The position numbers and the translations under genes are program-made. Of a DNA stretch of 20,851 nucleotides, positions 1 through 7,282 are shown in pieces. Origin of the DNA: an uncultured Bacilli bacterium (lineage in GTDB: Bacteria > Bacillota_I > Bacilli_A > RF39 > UBA660); the NCBI GenBank assembly GCA_910585335.1, contig CAJUCU010000007.1, positions 12,844 to 33,694 of the forward strand, written 5' to 3'. Position 1 is the first letter of the stretch, and every line of letters begins with the position of its first letter. The notes below the pieces were generated by a model that was not told the DNA's origin, ran no database searches, and worked only from the letters and a program-made list of their open reading frames with translations.

Positions 1-2162
1 CAAAAGGACAAGTGTTTCAAGGAAATAGCATTGATCCAATGAAAAATCTAAAAATCACTTTAATTAGTGGAGATAAAGATAGAGAAAGAAACTGGTATTA
101 TGGTCATCCAGAAGTTCGTAATGCCAATGGAAATATGGTATCCATTGATATTCCTAGTAGCAATGTCTATAATAGAGGACTTTATTCTTTTGAGGGATTT
201 GCTAGTATTAATGATAGTAATAATAAGTTGATTGCAAAAGATGGAACATTACTTGATCGTAGTCCAGGTAGTTTAGATATATATGTTTTTATGTATGATA
301 AAGATTTTTCTCAAGCTTTGATTGATTACTTTAAATTAACTGGATTTCCAGATTTGCCACCACGTTATGCTTTTGGGAATTGGTGGAGTAGAAATATAGA
401 CTATAATGATGAAAAATTAGATGAACTTTTTAAAAAGTTTGAAAAGAAAAAAATTCCGATTTCTATTTTACTTTTAGATAATGATTGGCATTATCGTAAT
501 GTAGGAGAGCATATGGCACTTAAGAGTGGTTTTACTTTTAATAAAAGCCTCTTTCCAGATCCTGCTAGTACCATTGAAAAAATTCATAAAAGAAATGTTC
601 GGGTTGGATTAAAGCTAGATCCTACAGCAGGAATTTTTCCACATGAAGCCTTTTTTCCTACTGCTTCTAAATACTTGGGAATTACTGAACCTAAAATCGT
701 ATTGTTCGATCCTTTGAATCCGAAACTTTTAGATGTTTATTTTAAAGTTTTCTTACATCCGCTAGAATCCCTTGGCGTTGACTTTTTTTGGAATGATTAT
801 AGTGGCAATCAAAATCTTTTGAATTTATGGGCTATTAATCATTATCAATATTTAGATTCTGGTCGGAATGTGGCTAAAAGACCTCTTTACTTATCACGAA
901 ACTCTATCTATGCTCCTCATAAGCAGTCCATTTTATATGCAGGAAGTAGTAGTGTTAGTTGGGATGAATTAAAGAAGATTCCATTTATGCTTCTTAATGC
1001 TGCTAATATTGGGGCTAGTTTTTGGAGTCATGATGTTGCTGGGAATCATGGAGGAATTGAAGATCCAGAGCTTTATATTCGTTATGTTCAACTTGGTGTT
1101 TTTTCGCCTATCTTTCGCTTTCATGCCGCTCGTGGTCCTTATTATAAACGGGAACCATGGCTTTGGGATGTAAAAACAGAGACCATTGTAGCTAATTATT
1201 TGCGTCTTCGTCATCGTTTAATCCCATATTTATATACAGAGGCCTATCATTATCATCAAGTAGGAACACCTGTGATTCAACCACTTTATTATAATTATCC
1301 TTGGATTTATGATGATACTTTATATCGTAATCAGTACTATTTTGGTTCTCAATTAATGGCAGCACCTATTCTTGATAAGAAAGATACCGTTATGAACCGT
1401 ACAGTACATCGTTTCTTTATACCAGATGGTATTTGGTATGACTTTACCACTGGTAAAAAGTTTCCTGGTGCGAAAAAGTATGTTTCGTTCTTTAGAGATG
1501 AGGATTATCCAATCTTTGCCCATGCAGGTTCTATTATTCCTCTTTCTAATCGTAGTGATCGGAATAATACAGGTCTTGCTACGGATATGGAAATTCATAT
1601 TTTCCCAGGGGTTTCTAATACTTATACTTTATATGATGATGATGGAATTACCTCTTTATATAAAGAAGGTTACTTCTTAAAGACATCTATTGATTATAAT
1701 TATTTGCGCAATAATTATACTGTTATTATCCGTTCTGTAGAAGGAAAAAGTGGGATTGTTCCAGAAAAGAGAAACTATAAGCTTGTTTTTAGAAATACGA
1801 GAGAAGCCGATGATGTTTCTGCTTTCCATAATGCTACTCCATTAAATATTCGAAAAGGAATTGATGGAAATGACTTTGTCGTTGAAGTATTAGATGCGCC
1901 AACTATTGGGCAAGTAACCGTCAATTGCAAAGGACGCGATATTGAAATCGATGCCGTACGTGTTATCAATGATGATATTGATAGTATCTTGATGGATCTA
2001 CAAATTAATACTTATTTAAAAGAAGAGATTGCTAGTATTATTTTTGGAGAAGAGCCTATTAAGAAGAAACGTATCGCGATTCGAAAGCTTAAGAAAAAGG
2101 GACTTTCTCGAGAATATATGACGTTGTTTTTGAAACTTTTAGAGTATATTGCAGAAGTTTAG
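1..2162 (+). CDS. Glycoside hydrolase family 31 (alpha-glucosidase/xylosidase-like), 5' end outside window
   Basis: The frame is open from the left edge, so this is the C-terminal roughly 715 residues; the GTG at 12 is internal. Residues below are counted from that GTG. The end of the N-terminal beta domain is followed by the (beta/alpha)8 barrel entry LPPRYAFGNWWSR near residue 115, the nucleophile motif GVDFFWNDYSG (Asp262, matching GVDFWWLDWQQ of related members), the substrate-binding FWSHDVAGNHGG (His340, Asp341) and a later FRFHAARGP. Family members hydrolyse alpha-glycosidic bonds of oligosaccharides, usually in the cytoplasm when no signal peptide is present; the N-terminus is not visible here. 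The usual acid/base motif FSGDT reads YAGSS, so the catalytic Asp is replaced by Ser312. The last 60 or so residues form a Lys/Glu-rich helical tail. The family is secure; activity and substrate are not. Confidence 0.9.
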   Translation, partial: KGQVFQGNSIDPMKNLKITLISGDKDRERNWYYGHPEVRNANGNMVSIDIPSSNVYNRGLYSFEGFASINDSNNKLIAKDGTLLDRSPGSLDIYVFMYDKDFSQALIDYFKLTGFPDLPPRYAFGNWWSRNIDYNDEKLDELFKKFEKKKIPISILLLDNDWHYRNVGEHMALKSGFTFNKSLFPDPASTIEKIHKRNVRVGLKLDPTAGIFPHEAFFPTASKYLGITEPKIVLFDPLNPKLLDVYFKVFLHPLESLGVDFFWNDYSGNQNLLNLWAINHYQYLDSGRNVAKRPLYLSRNSIYAPHKQSILYAGSSSVSWDELKKIPFMLLNAANIGASFWSHDVAGNHGGIEDPELYIRYVQLGVFSPIFRFHAARGPYYKREPWLWDVKTETIVANYLRLRHRLIPYLYTEAYHYHQVGTPVIQPLYYNYPWIYDDTLYRNQYYFGSQLMAAPILDKKDTVMNRTVHRFFIPDGIWYDFTTGKKFPGAKKYVSFFRDEDYPIFAHAGSIIPLSNRSDRNNTGLATDMEIHIFPGVSNTYTLYDDDGITSLYKEGYFLKTSIDYNYLRNNYTVIIRSVEGKSGIVPEKRNYKLVFRNTREADDVSAFHNATPLNIRKGIDGNDFVVEVLDAPTIGQVTVNCKGRDIEIDAVRVINDDIDSILMDLQINTYLKEEIASIIFGEEPIKKKRIAIRKLKKKGLSREYMTLFLKLLEYIAEV

Positions 2163-2182
2163 TGGCTTATCGCCATTTTTTT
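2161..2182 (+). terminator. Intrinsic terminator of the GH31 gene
   Basis: A six-pair stem (AGTGGC with GCCATT, one G-U pair) and a five-base loop are followed by a run of seven T. It begins within the stop codon of the glycosidase gene. Confidence 0.65.
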
Positions 2183-2195
2183 CTTTGTGAAATGC

Positions 2196-2224
2196 TTGAA
2201 ATTATTTCTATTTTGTGATAAAAT
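2196..2224 (+). promoter_or_regulatory. Vegetative (sigma-A-like) promoter of the 251-aa gene
   Basis: TTGAAA (2196-2201), a 17-base spacer and TAAAAT (2219-2224), with an extended -10 TG at 2216-2217. The predicted start near 2231 gives a leader of about 20 bases. Confidence 0.7.
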
Positions 2225-2251
2225 CTATCTTCGGTAGAGGGGGATAAGATT

Positions 2252-3007
2252 GTGGAAAATTTGAATTTATTGCAAACAGAATTTTTTCTTCGTGATATGT
2301 ATTTACAAAGTGTATATAAACAAGAAGTAGATACCAATATGAAAGAGAGTACAGATGATACTCGATTTGATGATAGTACAAAACAGTCTCTTAGTGTGCA
2401 GACTTTTCAAGTTTTAGAAGAGCCAGTTATTGTTCCTAATTCTTTTTATACTGGTTGTGCACGGGCTTTTTCTAGTCGCCTTTCTAAGCTTGAAGAGTTA
2501 GGTTTTTATGATGTTTATCATGATGAAGGGCATATACTTTTGTTTCATCCTGAAAAGGGAGGCCTTTGTTCTCTTGATAGAACGACTTGTACTATTGATG
2601 CTGTTTTTTATGATTCGTTTACTTTTGCAGTTCAACGGGCAAATGGGGTATCTGCTATTAAACAAATTGTAGCAGGTAAAGCCAAAGATGTGACTTATAA
2701 TGAAAATTTTTCTTATGTAGATTTACCGCTGATTTCTAAACTGGATGAAGAGTGCTTACCTAAAGTAGAAACACCAGAACGTCTTATCGGTGATATAAGC
2801 CGTGAACAAGTGGAACAGTTTGAACGTACTGGTTATGTCTTTGATTTGGATTGTAGATTTTTACAACCATTTATTGCAAATAGCGTTTTAGAAAGAGCTG
2901 AGAAAAGAGAGAGTCTTATGGAGCAGAAGATGGCTTCTCTTCCAGAAGAAGTTCGTGATTACTTTCATTATTCTATTTCAAAAGATGCGGTTAAAGTGAA
3001 AGAATAA
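2252..3007 (+). CDS. Hypothetical protein, 251 aa
   Basis: I do not recognise this family. The start is GTG at 2252, 8 bases after AGAGGGGG and downstream of a good promoter. The product is soluble and has no membrane segment or signal peptide. Residues 1-60 are polar and probably disordered. The middle (about residues 70-160) looks like a compact alpha/beta domain with Cys in TGCARAF, a short FHPEKGG turn and CSLDRTTC. The C-terminus is charged and helical (ERAEKRESLMEQKM). It has its own promoter after the GH31 terminator and stops 17 bases before the promoter of the leucine T-box operon, so it is probably a one-gene unit. Nothing around it points to a function. Confidence 0.75.
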   Translation: MENLNLLQTEFFLRDMYLQSVYKQEVDTNMKESTDDTRFDDSTKQSLSVQTFQVLEEPVIVPNSFYTGCARAFSSRLSKLEELGFYDVYHDEGHILLFHPEKGGLCSLDRTTCTIDAVFYDSFTFAVQRANGVSAIKQIVAGKAKDVTYNENFSYVDLPLISKLDEECLPKVETPERLIGDISREQVEQFERTGYVFDLDCRFLQPFIANSVLERAEKRESLMEQKMASLPEEVRDYFHYSISKDAVKVKE

Positions 3008-3023
3008 AAATAAGTTAAAAGGC

Positions 3024-3051
3024 TTGCATTTCTTTTTATTTATAGTATACT
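3024..3051 (+). promoter_or_regulatory. Promoter of the leucine T-box operon
   Basis: TTGCAT (3024-3029), a 16-base spacer and TATACT (3046-3051), just upstream of the folded leader. Confidence 0.6.
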
Positions 3052-3057
3052 ATTAGT

Positions 3058-3262
3058 AGTTTTAAATATTGGAAGTAGTAGTAACTATTTTTTCTTTTCA
3101 GAGAGTTTGTGGTTGGTGTGAACAAATAACAAAAAAATAGCGAACTTGATTTCCTTTAAGTATTTCGGGTAAGATCGTTAAATCTATTAAGTGCATAGTT
3201 TATCTATGAATTAAGGTGGTACCGCGAGATAATCGTCCTTATATTTAGGGGCGTTTTTTTTT
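3058..3262 (+). promoter_or_regulatory. T-box leader, leucine specifier
   Basis: The T-box sequence AAGGTGGTACCGCG lies at 3213-3226. Upstream, the Stem I region contains GAA followed by CTT at 3145-3147, the usual position of the specifier codon; CTT encodes Leu and the operon contains leuS, so the assignment is self-consistent. In this family, uncharged cognate tRNA pairs with the specifier and the T-box bulge and stabilises an antiterminator; charged tRNA lets the terminator at 3234-3262 form. The specifier was placed by context, not by folding. Confidence 0.88.
3234..3262 (+). terminator. T-box-controlled terminator before the leuS operon
   Basis: CGTCCTT pairs with AGGGGCG (seven pairs with G-U) around a six-base loop and is followed by nine T. 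It overlaps the competing antiterminator. Confidence 0.75.
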
Positions 3263-3272
3263 GGAGGTGAGT

Positions 3273-3626
3273 ATGCAAGAATTTATTTTGTTTATGATGA
3301 CATTCTTATTTGTTTTTCTAATTTATCAAATTTTTATTGTGAGGAAAGCAAAGAGACGAAATTCTTCTAAGAAACCGATGGAAATTCGGTATCTGGAGTC
3401 GCGCTATAAAATTGATATCGGAAAAGTTAACTACAAAAGATTACTACTGGTTATTTCTCTTATTTCCTCTTTTGATATTGCACTTTTGGTATCTATTGTT
3501 ATGATGATAGATCATTATCTTTTAGAGATTTTAGTAGCTTTTGTTGCTGTGATTCCGCTGATACTTTTCACTTATCATTTTATAGGTATTTATTATGTGA
3601 AGAAAGGATTGATTAAAAATGTATAA
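3273..3626 (+). CDS. Small membrane protein, first gene of the leuS operon (117 aa)
   Basis: The family is not recognised. The ATG at 3273 is chosen because GGAGGTGA lies directly upstream; an in-frame TTG at 3261 falls in the terminator T-run. The protein has three hydrophobic segments: residues about 3-22 (start QEFILFMM), about 57-80 (RLLLVISLISS) and about 84-113 (LLEILVAFVAV). A basic loop (RKAKRRNSSKK) follows the first segment and by the positive-inside rule is cytoplasmic. The stop codon lies inside the first codons of leuS (8-base overlap), so translation of the two is probably coupled. It lies downstream of the leucine T-box and should therefore be induced by leucine starvation. A role in leucine sensing or uptake is only a guess; three spans is too few for a typical transporter. 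Confidence 0.8.
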   Translation: MQEFILFMMTFLFVFLIYQIFIVRKAKRRNSSKKPMEIRYLESRYKIDIGKVNYKRLLLVISLISSFDIALLVSIVMMIDHYLLEILVAFVAVIPLILFTYHFIGIYYVKKGLIKNV

Positions 3627-6012
3627 TTTTAAAAAGATAGAAGAAAAATGGAGAAAATATTGGACAGAAAATGATACTTTTCATACTGATATTAGAGATT
3701 TTAGTAAACCTAAGTTTTATGCGCTTGATATGTTTCCTTATCCATCTGGAGTAGGACTTCATGCAGGGCATGCGGAAGGATATACTGCAACAGATATCAT
3801 TTCACGTATGAAAAGAATGCAAGGATACAATGTCCTTCATCCGATGGGATATGACTCTTTTGGACTTCCTGCAGAGCAATATGCTGTAACTACTGGGAAT
3901 CATCCTAATGGGTTTACTGAGAAAAATATAGAGACTTTTACCAATCAATTAAAGTCTATTGGATTTGATTATGATTGGAGCAAACTTCTAAAGACGAGTG
4001 ATCCTGCTTTTTATAAATGGACGCAATGGATTTTTAAACAGTTATATTTAGACGGTTATGCTAAATATATTGATATGCCTGTTAACTGGTGTGAGGAGTT
4101 AGGAACTGTTCTTTCTAATGATGAAGTAATCGATGGAAAGAGTGAACGTGGAGGGTTCCCTGTTGTTCGGAAAAATATGAAGCAATGGGTTATCGATCAA
4201 GTCGCTTTTGCTGAGAAGCTTTTGGAAGGATTAGATGAAGTAGATTGGCCTGAGTCTACTAAGGAAATGCAGAGAAATTGGATTGGTAAGTCAGTTGGAG
4301 CTCATGTTACTTTTAAAATTAAGGATAGTGAGAAAGAGTTTACAGTGTTTACTACGCGTCCTGATACATTATTTGGGGCTACTTATTGTGTAATGGCACC
4401 AGAACACGTACTTGTTGATATGATTACTACTTCTGATAGAAAAGCAGCGGTGGATGCTTATAAGGCAGAATGTGCTTCTAAGAGTGATTTGGAAAGAACT
4501 GAGCTAAATCATGATAAGACGGGAGAATTTATTGGTGCTTATGCGATTAATCCAGTAAACAATAGGGAGATTCCTATTTATATCTCTGATTATGTTCTTG
4601 CTAGTTATGGAACGGGTGCTATTATGGCAGTTCCTGCTCATGATACTCGGGATTATGAGTTTGCTCGTAAATTTGATATTCCTATCATTCCTGTTTTAGA
4701 AGGCGGGGACATAAGTCAGGAAGCTTATACAGAAGATGGTGTTCATATCAATTCGGAGTTTTTAGATGGTATGAATAAAGAGGATGCCATAGAGACTATG
4801 ATTCAGTGGTTAGAAGAGCATCGTTGTGGTTCTAAACATGTCAATTATAAAATGAGAGAATGGATCTTTGCAAGACAGCGTTATTGGGGAGAACCAATGC
4901 CTGTTGTCTATTTAGAGGATGGTAGCATTCATATTTTGGATGATGAGGAGCTTCCACTTGTTCTTCCTGAACTTGAGGATTATAAGGGCCATGGTGGAAA
5001 AGCACCACTTGAGAATGCTGGAGAATGGAAAGCATATGATTATCACGGTAAAAAGGGATATAGAGAGACTTCTACTATGCCCGGTAGTGCTGGTTCTAGT
5101 TGGTATTTCCTACGTTATATTGATCCACATAATGAGCAGGTTTTTGCTGATCAAGAATTATTAAAACACTGGATGCCAGTCGATTTATATGTAGGTGGAC
5201 CAGAACATGCTGTTGGACATTTGATGTATGCGCGTATTTGGAATCGTTATTTATATGAGAAAGGTTTATCTCCTGTGAAGGAACCATTTAAAAAGCTTGT
5301 TCATCAAGGAATGATACTTGGTGCAAATGGAATAAAGATGGGAAAACGGTATCCAGAGTTTGCCATTGATCCACTTGATATTGTCAGAGATTATGGTGCA
5401 GATACCCTTCGTCTTTATGAGATGTTTATGGGGCCACTTGAGGCATCTAAACCATGGAGTAAGCAAGGAGTAGAAGGAGCGCAAAAGTTCTTGGACCGAA
5501 TCTATCGTTTGTATGAATCTGGTAAGGTTCGTGAAGAAGAAAACAAAAATCTAGATAAGATTTATCATCAAACAGTAAAAAAAGTAACAGATGATTTTGA
5601 AACACTTAACTTTAATACAGCGATTAGTCAAATGATGATTTTTATCAATGCGGTTTATAAGGAAGAGATATTTCCTCGTACTTATGCCGAAGGATTTGTA
5701 AAACTACTTAATCCAGTATCTCCACATATTGCCGAAGAGTTATGGGAAATGCTTGGACATCATAATACGATTGCTTATGCCACTTGGCCTAGTTATGATG
5801 AAGATTTACTTGTAGAAGATGAAAAAGAAATTGCTGTACAAGTAAATGGAAAAGTGCGTGCTACGATTCATATCGCTTTGAATGAAGCAGAGGACGTTAT
5901 CAAAGAAAAAGCTTTGGCAGAAGAAAATGTAAAGAGACATGTGGAAGGTAAGGAAATAGTTAAAGTAATTGTTATTAAAGATAAAATTGTGAATATTGTT
6001 GTAAAAGGGTAA
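3619..6012 (+). CDS. leuS: Leucyl-tRNA synthetase
   Basis: This class I synthetase charges tRNA-Leu in the cytoplasm. At 797 residues it is close to the usual bacterial length. Visible parts: the HIGH-type site HAGH (48-51) within YPSGVGLHAGH; the CP1 editing domain with TTRPDT (245-250) and AVPAHD (Asp342, the expected editing Asp); a tryptophan-rich catalytic segment (GSSWYFLRYIDP); the anticodon-binding helical domain from about residue 610 (MFMGPLEASKPWS); and the C-terminal VQVNGKVRATI block. The KMSKS loop reads KMGKR (573-577), followed by YPEF rather than the usual RGNVVNP, which is unusual. It overlaps the upstream membrane-protein gene by 8 bases and is controlled by the leucine T-box. 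A hairpin terminator begins at the stop codon. Confidence 0.98.
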   Translation: MYNFKKIEEKWRKYWTENDTFHTDIRDFSKPKFYALDMFPYPSGVGLHAGHAEGYTATDIISRMKRMQGYNVLHPMGYDSFGLPAEQYAVTTGNHPNGFTEKNIETFTNQLKSIGFDYDWSKLLKTSDPAFYKWTQWIFKQLYLDGYAKYIDMPVNWCEELGTVLSNDEVIDGKSERGGFPVVRKNMKQWVIDQVAFAEKLLEGLDEVDWPESTKEMQRNWIGKSVGAHVTFKIKDSEKEFTVFTTRPDTLFGATYCVMAPEHVLVDMITTSDRKAAVDAYKAECASKSDLERTELNHDKTGEFIGAYAINPVNNREIPIYISDYVLASYGTGAIMAVPAHDTRDYEFARKFDIPIIPVLEGGDISQEAYTEDGVHINSEFLDGMNKEDAIETMIQWLEEHRCGSKHVNYKMREWIFARQRYWGEPMPVVYLEDGSIHILDDEELPLVLPELEDYKGHGGKAPLENAGEWKAYDYHGKKGYRETSTMPGSAGSSWYFLRYIDPHNEQVFADQELLKHWMPVDLYVGGPEHAVGHLMYARIWNRYLYEKGLSPVKEPFKKLVHQGMILGANGIKMGKRYPEFAIDPLDIVRDYGADTLRLYEMFMGPLEASKPWSKQGVEGAQKFLDRIYRLYESGKVREEENKNLDKIYHQTVKKVTDDFETLNFNTAISQMMIFINAVYKEEIFPRTYAEGFVKLLNPVSPHIAEELWEMLGHHNTIAYATWPSYDEDLLVEDEKEIAVQVNGKVRATIHIALNEAEDVIKEKALAEENVKRHVEGKEIVKVIVIKDKIVNIVVKG

Positions 6013-6033
6013 GTATTTTATACTTGCTTTTTT
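6009..6033 (+). terminator. Intrinsic terminator of the leuS operon
   Basis: GTAAGTAT pairs with ATACTTGC (eight pairs, one G-U) around a TTT loop and is followed by six T. The stem includes the leuS stop codon. Confidence 0.75.
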
Positions 6034-6042
6034 ATGTTTTTG

Positions 6043-6051
6043 TGATATTCT
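6043..6051 (+). promoter_or_regulatory. Extended -10 promoter of the 83-aa gene
   Basis: TGA then TATTCT forms an extended -10. A weak -35 (TTGCTT, 6024-6029, 16-base spacer) overlaps the leuS terminator. The leader would be about 20 bases. Confidence 0.45.
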
Positions 6052-6078
6052 ATATTTAATTTTTAGGAGGTGTATTAT

Positions 6079-6330
6079 ATGAAGTTTGATAAAACTGGTT
6101 TAATGGTATTGAATCCTTCAACTGGTGAGTATTTTTATTGTAGAAATTCTCAGGATGCGGTTGATGCGAAATTATCGTCTAGTCTTCCTTGTTATTCAGC
6201 AAGAGGGCAACGTATTAGTTATAGTCATTATCGTTGGGAAAATCCATTTACTTTTGAAATGGAGGATGTACATTATAATGAAGGTAGTAAAGGAAAAGCT
6301 CTTTTTAAAGGGAAACAGATACTACGATAG
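6079..6330 (+). CDS. Hypothetical protein, 83 aa
   Basis: No family is recognised. The start is the ATG at 6079, six bases after AGGAGGTG. The small soluble protein is rich in aromatic and polar residues (NPSTGEYFYCRNS, SYSHYRWENPF) and basic at the C-terminus (KGKALFKGKQILR). There is no membrane segment. It lies alone between the leuS terminator and the promoter of the 188-aa gene. The strong ribosome binding site and clean reading frame support it being a real gene. Confidence 0.7.
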   Translation: MKFDKTGLMVLNPSTGEYFYCRNSQDAVDAKLSSSLPCYSARGQRISYSHYRWENPFTFEMEDVHYNEGSKGKALFKGKQILR

Positions 6331-6354
6331 AATACTTACTATTATAAGTTTCTA
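6328..6354 (+). other. Hairpin after the 83-aa gene, possible weak terminator
   Basis: TAGAA and ACTTA pair with TAAGT and TTCTA (ten pairs with one bulged T) around a six-base loop. It is AT-rich and followed by ATTTAAAA rather than a clear T-run, so termination is uncertain. Confidence 0.35.
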
Positions 6355-6374
6355 ATTTAAAATAAAAATTTGGG

Positions 6375-6403
6375 TGTACAATTGGCATAATTAATGTTAT
6401 CAT
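6375..6403 (+). promoter_or_regulatory. Promoter of the 188-aa gene, predicted leaderless
   Basis: TGTACA (6375-6380), a 17-base spacer and TATCAT (6398-6403), with extended -10 TGT at 6395-6397. The expected start of transcription falls at about 6409-6411, on the ATG itself. Confidence 0.5.
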
Positions 6404-6409
6404 AGGACT

Positions 6410-6976
6410 ATGAATATAATAGATTTACGACAAAAACAATTAATAGAGTTACTAGAAAGCTTAGTTCATGATTATTCTTTTCTTCTTAATCAGAATGATT
6501 ATGCTTTAATTAACCATATTAGTGAATCAGGAATTGGTAATTTTAAAGCAGATTTGGAAAGAATCGTCGAAAAGGTTTGGGAAGATGAACTTGCTAGCGG
6601 TCAATATAAAATTATTTCTTGGAATAAAAATGTTGATGCTCCTAATCGAGATAAAATCACTTTTGCAACCCTTAGTTATCAAGAGGATCTTATTCCATTT
6701 TGTAATGCAGTAGATGGTGTTGAGTATAAAATTTCTTATGATTCATTATTGGGTGCTTGTCCTAAAGATGCTGCGACGCTTCCTGCTAGTAAACTCGATG
6801 ATTATACAATTGCAATAATTGATGGAGAAGCTTACAGTTCCTATAACGGTGCTACTAGACTAATTACACCTAAGCAATTAATTCGATTAGAGCAGACAGA
6901 TTATCATACCCATTATAATGAATTGATTTTAGATAGTAAAAAAATTATTCCACTTCATGGTTATTCTAGAAAGTAA
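6410..6976 (+). CDS. Hypothetical protein, 188 aa
   Basis: The family is not recognised. The ATG at 6410 is the only reasonable start: upstream the frame closes at 6392 without another start codon. There is no usable ribosome binding site (AGGA is only two bases from the ATG), and the promoter would start transcripts at the ATG. The protein is soluble and acidic. The N-terminal 60 residues are probably helical (LRQKQLIELLESLVHDYSF). A beta-rich centre has ITFATLSYQEDL, and the C-terminus is YHTHYNELILDSKKIIPLHG, with several His. The stop codon lies in a terminator hairpin. It may be a one-gene unit. Confidence 0.7.
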   Translation: MNIIDLRQKQLIELLESLVHDYSFLLNQNDYALINHISESGIGNFKADLERIVEKVWEDELASGQYKIISWNKNVDAPNRDKITFATLSYQEDLIPFCNAVDGVEYKISYDSLLGACPKDAATLPASKLDDYTIAIIDGEAYSSYNGATRLITPKQLIRLEQTDYHTHYNELILDSKKIIPLHGYSRK

Positions 6977-6988
6977 GAATAATTTTTT
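6961..6988 (+). terminator. Intrinsic terminator of the 188-aa gene
   Basis: TTATTCT pairs perfectly with AGAATAA around an eight-base loop and is followed by six T; the stem straddles the stop codon. The stem is AT-rich, so strength is moderate. Confidence 0.55.
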
Positions 6989-7020
6989 AATTTTCAACAA
7001 TTTTTGTGGAAAACTAGTTT

Positions 7021-7026
7021 TATACT
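7021..7026 (+). promoter_or_regulatory. Probable -10 element of the Cse60-like gene
   Basis: TATACT is followed by six bases and then GGTGATTATATG. This matches the trmB start region base-for-base in spacing. No convincing -35 is seen. Confidence 0.4.
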
Positions 7027-7041
7027 ATACATGGTGATTAT

Positions 7042-7215
7042 ATGAAGGTAAAAATATTTGATGAGGAAGATGAAAAAGATTTAGAAAGTGCGATTAATTC
7101 TTTCTTGGATGACTTCGATAAAGAGATTGTGGATATTAAGTATCAAGTTAGTTCTTCTATATTTGGGGAAGAGCAGATATATTGTTTTTCAGCTATGATT
7201 GTGTATATGAAATAA
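7042..7215 (+). CDS. Sporulation protein Cse60-like, 57 aa
   Basis: This short frame runs from the ATG at 7042 to TAA at 7215, with GGTGAT at 7033-7038 as ribosome binding site. The product starts MKVKIFDEEDEKDLESAINS and ends with EEQIYCFSAMIVYMK. The opening KVKIFDEEDEKDLE and the closing EQIYCFSAMI are what I remember as the conserved ends of the small Cse60 family, in B. subtilis a mother-cell sigma-E-dependent sporulation protein of unknown mechanism. The assignment rests on memory of the family pattern. Here the promoter looks vegetative, and nothing else in the window is specific to sporulation, so the function may differ. It lies just upstream of murJ/ytgP, as I recall for the B. subtilis homologue region. 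Confidence 0.7.
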   Translation: MKVKIFDEEDEKDLESAINSFLDDFDKEIVDIKYQVSSSIFGEEQIYCFSAMIVYMK

Positions 7216-7220
7216 GTTTG

Positions 7221-7249
7221 TTTCCAAAAACTGTTATTTGTGATATGAT
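7221..7249 (+). promoter_or_regulatory. Promoter of the murJ-fem operon
   Basis: Extended -10 TGA-TATGAT (7241-7249); weak -35 TTTCCA (7221-7226) at 17 bases. Transcription would start near 7256. Confidence 0.55.
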
Positions 7250-7282
7250 TGAGACAGATAAAAATTGGACGGAAGTGATAAC

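Noticed and set aside
12..14. GTG at 12 as the start of the glycosidase
   Set aside because: The frame is open to the window edge and the N-terminal domain is incomplete, so this is an internal Val codon.
969..1598. Antisense frames of about 80 residues within the GH31 gene
   Set aside because: They lie inside a clearly conserved coding region, lack ribosome binding sites and give low-complexity products.
7265..7267. TTG start for murJ
   Set aside because: No ribosome binding site precedes it; GTG at 7283 has GGAAG at seven bases.
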